Assembly: GCA_002336985.1 (NCBI GenBank)
Contig: DDFE01000207.1
Location: 1-21,535 of the forward strand
Direction of reading: 5' to 3'
Length of the DNA: 21,535 nt
Origin: Sphingomonadales bacterium UBA1936
Lineage (GTDB): Bacteria; Pseudomonadota; Alphaproteobacteria; Sphingomonadales; Sphingomonadaceae
In this document: positions 15,500 through 21,535 of the stretch, one piece after another
Layout of the letters: every line of letters starts with the position of its first letter
Position numbering within the stretch: position 1 is the stretch's first letter
Notes under the pieces: generated by a model
The model's database searches: none
What the model saw: only the letters and a program-made list of their open reading frames with translations
Told to the model about the DNA's origin: nothing
Made by a program: the position numbers and the translations under genes

Positions 15500-15735
15500 G
15501 TCTTACTCCTTATTGATCGGTATCTGTGAATGGAGATACCAGATCCTGGCTAGGGGCGCCTTGGCCGACTGCCTTGAGTTTTTCAATCAAGCGTCTGAGT
15601 ACTCTTTCTCCGAGGCAGTTTGCCTAGAGATATTGTGATCGTGGACTGCAGCGAAAGAAGATGCTTCGGATCCTATTGAAGGATCATATCGCACGAGAGA
15701 GAGATTGCGGCGCGAAAAGCTGTCGAACTGCACGG
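15500..15735. promoter_or_regulatory. 236-base gap upstream of the aminotransferase gene; probable leader/promoter region
   Basis: This is the gap between the peptidase stop codon and the first gene of the glycan locus on the same strand. Inverted repeats seen here: 15519-15540 (7-bp stem, listed separately), GATCC/GGATC at 15669-15685, and AGGCA/TGCCT at 15613-15625. A TATGAT -10-like hexamer exists on the minus strand near 15688, but no acceptable -35 is paired with it. No gene is seen. Confidence 0.4.
15519..15540 (-). repeat. Inverted repeat just ahead of the aminotransferase ribosome-binding site
   Basis: GGTATCT (15519-15525) and AGATACC (15534-15540) form a perfect 7-bp stem with an 8-base loop. 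It lies 8 bases upstream of the AAGGAG ribosome-binding site (15505-15510) in the transcript direction. It could be a leader hairpin or an operator for the glycan locus. No T-tract follows, so it is not a terminator. Confidence 0.45.
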
Positions 15736-18609
15736 TCAATTTGGATTTTTCGCTTCGGGCTTCGCTTCGGGCAGCACGACCAGCGAGAAGCTCTTCCCCG
15801 GAACCAGCCAGCGCTTCGCCGCCTCCTGCAACTCGGCGGGTGTGATCCGGCCATAGTCATAGGTCAGCGACGCGACATTGCTGATCCGGCTCGGTTCGCC
15901 TGTCGCGCCTGATAGTTGTCCCAGCCAGAAGCCGTTCCCGCTCGATGCGCGCGCGAAATACTGCTTCATCGGGCCCACAGACCGCGCGATCTCATCGGCA
16001 GTCGGCGGCTTTGCGGCAAGGTCCGCGGCAATGGCCTTCGTCAGCGCGAAGAAGCGGTCGACACCCTTGGGGTTCAGCTGCGACGTCACGACGAAACTGC
16101 CGCCGCCGGGCATGAACGCCGGCCAGCTGCTCGACACATTGGGGCTGTAGCTTTGCCCCTCGCCTTCGCGCAGCTGGTCGAACATGCGGTCGTTGAAGAT
16201 CGCCGCAAGCACGTCGAGCTTGCGGCTTTCGTAAGTGCCGGTCGGACCGCCGGACGTCGGCCAGGCAAGCACGGCCGCCGCCTGGTCCGCGGGACCGCGA
16301 TGGGTCAGCACCTTGGGTTCGGTGTTGGGGGTAACACTCGGCGAGGATGCGCTCGCCTCGAGTATTGGCGCTTCTGTCCGGATCGGCAGTGCGCCGAGCG
16401 ATGCCGCGATCGCGTTTATCGCAACTTCCTTGTCGACATCGCCGAACACGGAAACTTCGATGGGACCCGTTGTGAGAAGCCGTTCCCACAGGGCGCGGAA
16501 CGACTGCGGTGTCATCGCCTGCACCTGCGCAAGCGTGGGATATGCCCAGCGCGGGTCGCCGCCATGTAGCAGGCCGGGCAGCGCACGCCCCAGCACTGCG
16601 CCGGGCGTGGTGTCGCTGGACGAAAAGCTCATCGCCATCGCGGCTCGGGCTCGAATGACGGGCGCCGGATCCCAGCCGGGATAGGCGAGCTTTGCAGCCA
16701 GCAGTTTCAACTGGTCGGGCAGGTCAACGGCGCGCGTGGTCGCAGACAGGACAAAGGCATCGTCGGCAATCGAAAAGCCCATGTTGATGCGGCGCGCGCT
16801 GGTCAGGCGGTCAAGCTCGTCCTGCTTCAGGTCGCCGATACCGCTCGCGATCAATGCGCCGCCTGCGGCCCATGCATCGGTCGGTTTGTTGGCGGGCAAC
16901 GCCTTCATGCCACGGCCGAAGCGAACGGAGACATAGACGTTACCGGCTTCGGCATTGTTCGCGAAGATGATGGCGCGAACGCCGTTGGAGAAGTCGACGA
17001 AGTCGAGGCCCATGCTGGCGACCGCGGAGCGCCGTGCGACGGTGCCGGGAACGGGCAGTTTGGGTACACGATCGAAGCTGACGGGTGTTCGCGCCGTTGA
17101 GGCGAGCGGCTTTGGAGCCGAGGTCAAGGCGGCGAGCAACAGCCCGTCGGCACCCGAAACTTCCTTTTGCGTCGTCAGCAGTGCGCGCATCGGCGCACCG
17201 GCAAACATGCGCTTGGTCGCGTCGAGAATGGTGGCGGGCTTGATCGTGTCCTTCGCGCCCATGAACACGTCATAGGCGACTTCGGGGCTGGCGACCGTCT
17301 CGCGAATGTTGACCGCCTCGACGAGATTGTCGGCAAGGTCGGCACCGTTTTGCGTACGGGCCTGCTCGACGCTCAGTTGCAGCGCCGACGCGAATTCATT
17401 GGCTTCGCGGTCGATGTCGGCCTGCGACGACGGGTTGGCGAGCGCGTCCGCAATGACCGCGCGGACATCGCGGACGGCCGCCTGCCAGTCGTCGCCGAGC
17501 GGCACGATCTGGATGAAGGTGCCATCGACCGAACGCGAGATATCCTGCTGGTCTACCGATGCCGACAGGAAGCTGCCACCGGCGCGGGCGCGCTCCTCAA
17601 GGCGGCGGCTGATCAGGCGCAAAGCGAGCGATTCCACCAGCTTGCCGCGATTGTACGCAATGGTGTCGTTCTTCTGGAACCAGGGGCGCAGCACGACGAG
17701 GCTGACCAGCGTCGGCAGGCCAGGCTCGACGATCACGCGCGTCCGTGCCGCCGCCGGGTCGGGCTTGCCGAAATCGGGATCGGCAGGAGCGGGTCCCTTG
17801 CCTTTCCAGCTCGAAAAATTCTTCTTGATCAGCGCTTCGAACATCTTCGGGTCGCCGTCGCCCGAAATGACGATGAGCGCCTTTTCGGGGCGGTACCAGC
17901 GATCATGGAAACCTTGTAGACCCTGCGGTGTTGCGGTTTGCAGCGACGCCATCGTTCCGATCGGCGACTGCTTGCCCAAAGGCTGTCCGGTGAAAAAGGT
18001 CTCGCGGGTTGCATCGCCGACGCGCTGCCCCGGTCCTGCGCCCTCGCGCATTTCGGCCAGCACGGTGCGTCGCTCGGCGTCGACCTGTGTGGCGCCGATG
18101 ACCGGCGCCGACATCATGCCGGACAAAACCTTGATCGCCTGCTTCAGCTTGTCGGTCGTCGCTGACGGCAGGTCCAGCTTGTAAATCGTCTGTGTCGGCG
18201 TGGTCGCGGCGTTGGTGTCCGACCCAAAGGTTGCGCCCAGCCGCTGGAACAGGCGCTTGGCCTCGCCATCCGGTACATATTTCGACCGGCGATAGCTCAG
18301 ATGCTCGTTGAAATGAGCAAAGCCCTCTTCGCCCTTCATTTCATTGAGCGAACCCGCATCGATGGCGACGCGGATCGACACCTGTCCTGGCGGCACACCG
18401 TTCTTGCGAACGGCATAGCGCAGGCCATTTTTCAACTCTCCGAAGATCCATTCCTTGTCGGGTGGAACGTCGCTGCCGCGGTAAAGCCAGGAAACGGGCT
18501 CGTTAGGTGCCGCCGCTGGTGCCGCATCGCGAGCCTGCGACGGCACGCCAAGCGGAATGGCAACGAAAAGGGCGAGGGGACGGGCATACCGCCGAAGGAG
18601 CGAAAGCAT
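15736..18609 (-). CDS. Secreted M16-family zinc metallopeptidase (insulinase/PqqL-like)
   Basis: 957 residues. A Sec-type signal peptide is visible (RRYARPLALFVAIPLGV, likely cut after SQA at residue 26). The inverted zinc motif His99-Phe-Asn-Glu102-His103 is intact; Glu179 follows His103 by exactly 75 intervening residues, as in the H-x-x-E-H-x75-E pattern of active M16 peptidases, and Glu186 lies nearby. The length and two-halved architecture (a second M16-like half from about residue 520) resemble the periplasmic PqqL type. It probably degrades peptides in the periplasm. The ATG at 18609 is preceded by AGGG/GAAGG. It lies downstream of the helicase gene, separated by a strong hairpin, and its GC content is high (hand count 43 of 60 at 17581-17640), unlike the glycan genes. 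Confidence 0.92.
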   Translation of the reverse strand: MLSLLRRYARPLALFVAIPLGVPSQARDAAPAAAPNEPVSWLYRGSDVPPDKEWIFGELKNGLRYAVRKNGVPPGQVSIRVAIDAGSLNEMKGEEGFAHFNEHLSYRRSKYVPDGEAKRLFQRLGATFGSDTNAATTPTQTIYKLDLPSATTDKLKQAIKVLSGMMSAPVIGATQVDAERRTVLAEMREGAGPGQRVGDATRETFFTGQPLGKQSPIGTMASLQTATPQGLQGFHDRWYRPEKALIVISGDGDPKMFEALIKKNFSSWKGKGPAPADPDFGKPDPAAARTRVIVEPGLPTLVSLVVLRPWFQKNDTIAYNRGKLVESLALRLISRRLEERARAGGSFLSASVDQQDISRSVDGTFIQIVPLGDDWQAAVRDVRAVIADALANPSSQADIDREANEFASALQLSVEQARTQNGADLADNLVEAVNIRETVASPEVAYDVFMGAKDTIKPATILDATKRMFAGAPMRALLTTQKEVSGADGLLLAALTSAPKPLASTARTPVSFDRVPKLPVPGTVARRSAVASMGLDFVDFSNGVRAIIFANNAEAGNVYVSVRFGRGMKALPANKPTDAWAAGGALIASGIGDLKQDELDRLTSARRINMGFSIADDAFVLSATTRAVDLPDQLKLLAAKLAYPGWDPAPVIRARAAMAMSFSSSDTTPGAVLGRALPGLLHGGDPRWAYPTLAQVQAMTPQSFRALWERLLTTGPIEVSVFGDVDKEVAINAIAASLGALPIRTEAPILEASASSPSVTPNTEPKVLTHRGPADQAAAVLAWPTSGGPTGTYESRKLDVLAAIFNDRMFDQLREGEGQSYSPNVSSSWPAFMPGGGSFVVTSQLNPKGVDRFFALTKAIAADLAAKPPTADEIARSVGPMKQYFARASSGNGFWLGQLSGATGEPSRISNVASLTYDYGRITPAELQEAAKRWLVPGKSFSLVVLPEAKPEAKNPN

Positions 18610-18660
18610 TGCCTTCGCCCTATCGTGCCTGTCCCCTGTGCGCCAGATGAATGAAGGCGA

Positions 18661-18703
18661 TTAGGGTTCGTATTCCATTGCGGCTATGGAATACGAGCCC
18701 TAA
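18661..18703 (-). terminator. 18-bp hairpin overlapping the helicase stop codon
   Basis: The arms 18661-18678 and 18686-18703 pair over 18 bases with only one G-T wobble; the loop is 7 bases (TGCGGCT). The helicase TAG (18702-18700) sits inside one arm. On the minus strand only a loose T-rich stretch follows, not a clean U-tract, so it could be an intrinsic-like terminator of the helicase transcript, an RNA 3'-end stabiliser or a repeat family member. It separates the helicase gene from the peptidase gene. Confidence 0.65.
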
Positions 18704-20007
18704 CGCGCGCCGGTACGGCGGACGCCACCCTTGTGTGTGCCGACGCCCTTGGGACGGCGTGGCTGGAAGCGGCGCTTGTCACCTGGCGCCGCATCGTCGC
18801 GCCGGCCATGTCCGTGGCCACCGCGCGGTGCCTCAGGCTGGCGCGAGGGCTTCGGCAATGCCGCCGCTTTGCTTGCGAAGTCGGCCGGCAACGGTGCGGT
18901 CTGCAACGTGACGCCGGTCAGCTTCTGGATGTCGCGCAGCCAGCCTTTTTCCTCGCCAGCGCAGAAGCTGACGGCGATCCCAGCAGCGCCTGCACGCGCG
19001 GTGCGACCGATGCGGTGGACGTACTGTTCCGGCACGTTCGGCAGGTCGAAATTGAAGACATGGCTGACGCCCGACACGTCGATGCCGCGCGCGGCGATGT
19101 CGGTCGCGACCAGGATCTTGATCTCGCCGCGCTTGAACGCGTCGAGCGCGTCGGTGCGGGCATTCTGCGACTTGTTGCCGTGGATCGCAGCGGACCGGAC
19201 GCCAGCGGCGGCCAGGTGCTTCACGATGCGGTCGGCACCATGCTTCGTCCGGCTGAAGACCAGCGCGCGTTCGATCGGCTCGTTCTTGAGCACGATCGTC
19301 AGCAGCGCCTGCTTCTCAGGCTGATTGACGTAAGTCACATATTGATCGACGCGCTCGGCGGTCGACGACACCGGCGTCACCGAGACTTGAACCGGATCGT
19401 TCAGGAAGCGCGCACCGAGTTCGGCAATCGTCTTGGGCATCGTTGCCGAGAAGAACAGCGACTGGCGCTGCTTCGGCAGCAGCTTGTCGATGGCCTTAAG
19501 TGCATGGATGAAGCCCAGATCGAGCATCTGGTCGGCCTCGTCGAGGACGAAGATTTCGACGTGGCGCAGGTTCAGCGCGCGCTGGTCGATCAGGTCCATC
19601 AGGCGTCCAGGAGTCGCGACGAGGACGTCGAGACCTGCGCCACACATGCGGATCTGCCGGTTGATCGGCACACCGCCGAATACGACGCCGACCGACAGGC
19701 GCTGCCCCTTGCTGTAATCTTCGAACGACTGGGCAATCTGGGCGGCAAGTTCACGTGTGGGCGACAATACCAGCATCCGGCAGCTGCCAGGCGGGCGTGG
19801 TTTGGGGTTGGCGGTCAGGCGCATGATGCTGGGCAGCGCGAACGCCGCCGTCTTGCCGGTGCCGGTCTGTGCGATGCCGCACAGGTCGCGGCCCTCTAGT
19901 AGTGCCGGAATGGCTTGTGCCTGAATCGGGGTCGGCGTGTCGTAGCCTTTGGCGGACAGCGCAGAAAGAATCTGCGGCGACAGGCCGAGATCGGAAAATT
20001 TGGTCAT
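18700..20007 (-). CDS. rhlE: DEAD-box ATP-dependent RNA helicase (RhlE-like)
   Basis: 435 residues from the chosen start. All superfamily 2 motifs are visible: Q motif with GYDTPTPIQ (21-29), motif I AQTGTGKT (46-53), Ia PTRELAAQ (83-90), Ib TPGRL (132-136), II DEAD (156-159), III SAT (187-189), V ATDIAARGID (301-310) and VI HRIGRTARAG (331-340). The C-terminal 50 residues are basic and rich in Arg, Gly and Pro, as in RhlE proteins, where they aid RNA binding. It likely unwinds short RNA duplexes in ribosome assembly and mRNA turnover. The ATG at 20007 gives the normal family N-terminus (TKFSDLGLS); a GTG at 20037 would add 10 residues. Assignment to RhlE rather than another DEAD subfamily is probable, not certain. 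Confidence 0.93.
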   Translation of the reverse strand: MTKFSDLGLSPQILSALSAKGYDTPTPIQAQAIPALLEGRDLCGIAQTGTGKTAAFALPSIMRLTANPKPRPPGSCRMLVLSPTRELAAQIAQSFEDYSKGQRLSVGVVFGGVPINRQIRMCGAGLDVLVATPGRLMDLIDQRALNLRHVEIFVLDEADQMLDLGFIHALKAIDKLLPKQRQSLFFSATMPKTIAELGARFLNDPVQVSVTPVSSTAERVDQYVTYVNQPEKQALLTIVLKNEPIERALVFSRTKHGADRIVKHLAAAGVRSAAIHGNKSQNARTDALDAFKRGEIKILVATDIAARGIDVSGVSHVFNFDLPNVPEQYVHRIGRTARAGAAGIAVSFCAGEEKGWLRDIQKLTGVTLQTAPLPADFASKAAALPKPSRQPEAPRGGHGHGRRDDAAPGDKRRFQPRRPKGVGTHKGGVRRTGAR

Positions 20008-20059
20008 GAAAATTGGACTCGTATCGAGCAGGCGCACCGGACAGATTCCAGACGCGCTT

Positions 20060-20079
20060 GCGGGTTGATGACAACCCGC
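20060..20079 (-). repeat. Inverted repeat in the helicase leader
   Basis: GCGGGTT (20060-20066) and AACCCGC (20073-20079) form a perfect 7-bp stem with a 6-base loop, about 53 bases before the helicase start codon. It could be a leader-RNA hairpin (DEAD-box genes are often controlled through their 5' leaders) or an operator. The function is not shown by sequence. Confidence 0.45.
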
Positions 20080-20189
20080 GTGAAATGGGTAGCCTTTTGG
20101 CTGGAGCGTCAGAAGGTCTGGCCTGACATCCGCATTTTCTCACGCGGAGCAATCACGCTGGCCGACCGCATGACGACTGTCGCCATGCT

Positions 20190-20201
20190 GCGCTGCAGCG
20201 C
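20190..20201. repeat. 12-base palindrome GCGCTGCAGCGC between LuxR-type and helicase genes
   Basis: This is a perfect 12-base palindrome with a second palindrome, CCATATGG, at 20201-20208 sharing its last base. It lies 32 bases past the LuxR-type stop codon. It could be a protein-binding site or part of a weak transcript end. It does not resemble a lux box. Confidence 0.3.
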
Positions 20202-20232
20202 CATATGGAGGAGGAAGTGGCAAAAAGCAACC

Positions 20233-20946
20233 CTATAGCTGGACGAGCCCTCGGCTGAGGCCGGTAAGAACGGCGGAAATCCGGTCGTTTACCTGCAGCT
20301 TTGTGAATATCCGGCGCACGAATGTGTCGATCGTCGCAGGGGCGAGCCCCAGGATGGTCGCGATGTCGGCGTTGGATTTTCCATGTGCCATCCAGCGCAA
20401 CACCTCTGCTTCGCGTTTCGACATCGACGCGCCGCCACGATCCTCACAGACTCCTGCCCGGCAAACCTCGATGTGCATTGCCTGCGCAATATCGATGATC
20501 TTTTTTTTGAGTGGCGCGTCCGCATCCGTATAGCGGCGCCCGATCATATAAGCGGAATAAGAGTCGCAGCCATTCGGCCCGAACAGCGGTACCGAAAGCG
20601 CATCGACGAGGCCATTGGCATGGACAAAGTCGACGAAGCGACGTTGCCCTTCGGTCAGTTCGGCTTCTTTCACCACTTCCAGCCAGGTCATCGGACGGGC
20701 GGCTGTCATGACGTACCCGGGAAATGGATCGTCGACCAAAAACTCCTGATCGGTCATAAACTTGTCGACTTCGGGTTCGAGCCCGAAAGACGCAATGACG
20801 GTTTTCGCACTGGTTTGCGAATGGAAGGGGGGCGTCAGGAAGTATCCACCCGCGATAACGCCGATTTTGCGCATTCTATCAACGCTATGGTCGATAATCG
20901 ACTTGATCGCGTCGCTGGCATCCGGTGAAAACACTTCACTGTGCAT
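20233..20946 (-). CDS. LuxR-type transcriptional regulator with autoinducer-binding-like domain
   Basis: 237 residues from the chosen start. The N-terminal ligand-type domain (about 10-160) keeps the Asp73-Pro74 pair and Trp88, matching TraR/LuxR Asp70-Pro71 and Trp85 with the same 15-residue spacing. The positions of Trp57 and Tyr61 read Val60 and Met64. The C-terminal LuxR helix-turn-helix is clear (SKREAEVLRWMAHGKSNADIA, then LAPATIDTFVRRIFTKL). No LuxI-type synthase lies in the window, so it looks like a solo receptor. The ATG at 20946 gives a normal N-terminus; a TTG at 21018 would add 24 residues. It is divergent from the winged-helix gene (128-base gap) and may control it or itself. 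The ligand and targets are unknown. Confidence 0.87.
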   Translation of the reverse strand: MHSEVFSPDASDAIKSIIDHSVDRMRKIGVIAGGYFLTPPFHSQTSAKTVIASFGLEPEVDKFMTDQEFLVDDPFPGYVMTAARPMTWLEVVKEAELTEGQRRFVDFVHANGLVDALSVPLFGPNGCDSYSAYMIGRRYTDADAPLKKKIIDIAQAMHIEVCRAGVCEDRGGASMSKREAEVLRWMAHGKSNADIATILGLAPATIDTFVRRIFTKLQVNDRISAVLTGLSRGLVQL

Positions 20947-20991
20947 CGCGTGTTCGCCGCAAATATCTGTTCCGGGATCATGCCATGAATG

Positions 20992-21013
20992 GTGTCCCGT
21001 AACAACGTGACAC
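20992..21013. repeat. Interrupted inverted repeat GTGTC...GACAC in the divergent promoter region
   Basis: GTGTC (20992-20996) and GACAC (21009-21013) are separated by 12 bases, between the divergent LuxR-type and winged-helix genes. The location suits an operator for either regulator, but five-base arms are short and could arise by chance. Confidence 0.25.
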
Positions 21014-21029
21014 GACAATTCCGCGTCGC

Positions 21030-21054
21030 GCGGGCAGGGCCGCCCGCTTTGTTT
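21030..21054 (+). promoter_or_regulatory. GC-rich hairpin with T-rich tail in the leader of the winged-helix gene
   Basis: GCGGGC (21030-21035) and GCCCGC (21042-21047) form a perfect 6-bp stem with a 6-base loop. On the plus strand TTTGTTT follows (21048-21054). This is the shape of an intrinsic terminator, yet no plus-strand gene ends before it, and it stands only 20 bases ahead of a start codon. It may be an attenuator in the leader RNA or a regulator-binding site. Confidence 0.4.
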
Positions 21055-21074
21055 GTGGTTAAAGGGTTCAGTGA

Positions 21075-21449
21075 ATGTACGACGACCGAGGCCGCGGGGC
21101 GGAATTCCGCTTGTCGGCTGCTCAGGTTCGGATGCTCGATGCGCGTTTGATTCAGTTACGTGACGAACAGTTTCCCGAAGAATATTTTGCGCCGTCTCCC
21201 TGGCGGCTGCTGCTCGATATCGAGCGTGCGACGCACAGGGGGGCTGCTTATCCCGATACCGGAACGGGCGCGTTCCCGCCGACGACCGCGCTTCGTTACC
21301 TCGCCATGTTCGAGCGGGACGGGCTGGTCGAACGTCGGCCCGATCCTGTCGAAAACGGGCGCGAACTCGTCGTCCTGACCTCCAAAGGTGCCAAGGCGCT
21401 GAATACCGTCTTCGAACAGGCGGCGCTGGCGTTCAACGAACGGGACTAG
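21075..21449 (+). CDS. Small winged-helix DNA-binding protein (MarR-like)
   Basis: 124 residues. An amphipathic N-terminal helix (about 12-33) is followed by a winged helix: helices near 41-53 and 66-83 (the second containing PPTTALRYLAMFERDGLVE, a recognition-helix pattern typical of MarR-like proteins), then a wing with RRPDP...RELVVLT and a C-terminal helix. It is shorter than most MarR proteins and probably binds DNA as a dimer. AAAGGG lies 8 bases ahead of the ATG. It is divergently transcribed from the LuxR-type gene, suggesting shared control. No ligand or target can be named. Confidence 0.78.
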   Translation: MYDDRGRGAEFRLSAAQVRMLDARLIQLRDEQFPEEYFAPSPWRLLLDIERATHRGAAYPDTGTGAFPPTTALRYLAMFERDGLVERRPDPVENGRELVVLTSKGAKALNTVFEQAALAFNERD

Positions 21450-21488
21450 GGGGTCGCACCGTCCGTACTGTATCGCTAAAGCCGGGGC

Positions 21489-21535
21489 ATGAGCGGGACA
21501 ATCGAACATATCGTCGGCTGGCTGGCCGGCTTCAC
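21489..21535 (+). CDS. Start of a further gene, cut by the window end
   Basis: ATG at 21489 opens a frame that stays open to the end of the window (first 15 residues MSGTIEHIVGWLAGF). GGGG lies 2 bases ahead of the ATG. The sequence is mildly hydrophobic and could begin a membrane protein. Too little is present to assign a family. It lies 39 bases after the winged-helix stop codon on the same strand. Confidence 0.4.
   Translation, partial: MSGTIEHIVGWLAGF

Larger units (their letters stand above)
20008..20232. promoter_or_regulatory. 225-base gap upstream of the helicase gene
   Basis: No gene is seen. It carries a 7-bp inverted repeat near the helicase start (20060-20079), GTCAG/CTGAC arms around 20109-20126, a 12-base palindrome (20190-20201) followed at once by CCATATGG, and a T5 run just after the LuxR-type stop codon. 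The helicase promoter should be here, but no clear -35/-10 pair was recognised. Confidence 0.4.

Noticed and set aside
15661..15735. TATGAT (minus strand) as the -10 of the glycan-locus promoter
   Set aside because: Hexamers at 16-18 bases upstream match the -35 consensus poorly, so it was not called as a promoter.
15916..18184. Several long plus-strand frames opposite the M16 peptidase gene
   Set aside because: They are antisense shadows of a full-length peptidase with intact signal peptide and zinc motif; no ribosome-binding sites or domains were seen.
18733..19899. 388-codon open frame on the plus strand opposite the helicase gene
   Set aside because: It lies antisense to a complete DEAD-box helicase with all motifs; its product is Arg/Asp/Val-rich without a recognisable domain, typical of an antisense frame in GC-rich coding DNA.
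1..21535. Defence system, CRISPR, prophage or mobile element
   Set aside because: No regularly spaced repeats, transposase, integrase, nuclease or phage structural genes were seen on either strand.

Overview
The window looks like a chromosomal segment of a GC-rich alphaproteobacterium, most likely a member of the Sphingomonadales. That placement is an inference from protein style (M16 peptidase, RhlE-type helicase, LuxR-type regulator), codon use and start-codon habits, not from a marker gene. It divides into a polysaccharide/glycan locus (about 1-15,500) and a more GC-rich stretch of general chromosomal genes (about 15,700-21,535).

Glycan locus. Reading the minus strand from 15,499 leftwards: a PglE-like aminotransferase, a PglC-like initiating phospho-sugar transferase, then an eight-gene, tightly overlapping cassette (adenylation-domain ligase, GNAT acetyltransferase, acyl carrier protein, ketosynthase III, second acyl carrier protein, two short-chain dehydrogenases, NeuD/PglD-type sugar N-acyltransferase). 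A lone plus-strand gene follows, a Wzx-type flippase. Back on the minus strand come a PglA-like GT4 glycosyltransferase, a multi-spanning polymerase (Wzy/EpsG type), an exported right-handed beta-helix protein, and a PglF/WbpM-type 4,6-dehydratase. Together these suggest the cell makes a UDP-4-amino-4,6-dideoxy-HexNAc (bacillosamine type), N-acylates it, places it on undecaprenyl phosphate, extends it, flips it and polymerises it.

The most interesting part is the cassette at 7,560-13,614. It carries an adenylation domain with its own DltC-like carrier, a complete Cys-His-Asn ketosynthase III with a second carrier, and two reductases, and it ends in the gene expected to acylate the amino sugar. 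It reads as a small assembly line that builds a non-acetyl acyl group (probably amino-acid-derived and chain-extended) for an amino sugar. The stop/start overlaps indicate translational coupling, and a promoter-like -35/-10 pair lies just upstream.

Right-hand region. A 957-residue secreted M16 metallopeptidase, an RhlE-type DEAD-box RNA helicase, a LuxR-type regulator whose ligand domain lacks part of the usual acyl-homoserine-lactone signature, a divergently transcribed small winged-helix protein, and the first 15 codons of a further gene. A strong 18-bp hairpin covers the helicase stop codon, and several smaller inverted repeats lie in the intergenic gaps. I saw no rRNA, tRNA, CRISPR array, transposase or insertion sequence. 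No gene-free stretch exceeds 300 bases; the longest are 15,500-15,735, 20,008-20,232 and 3,463-3,680.
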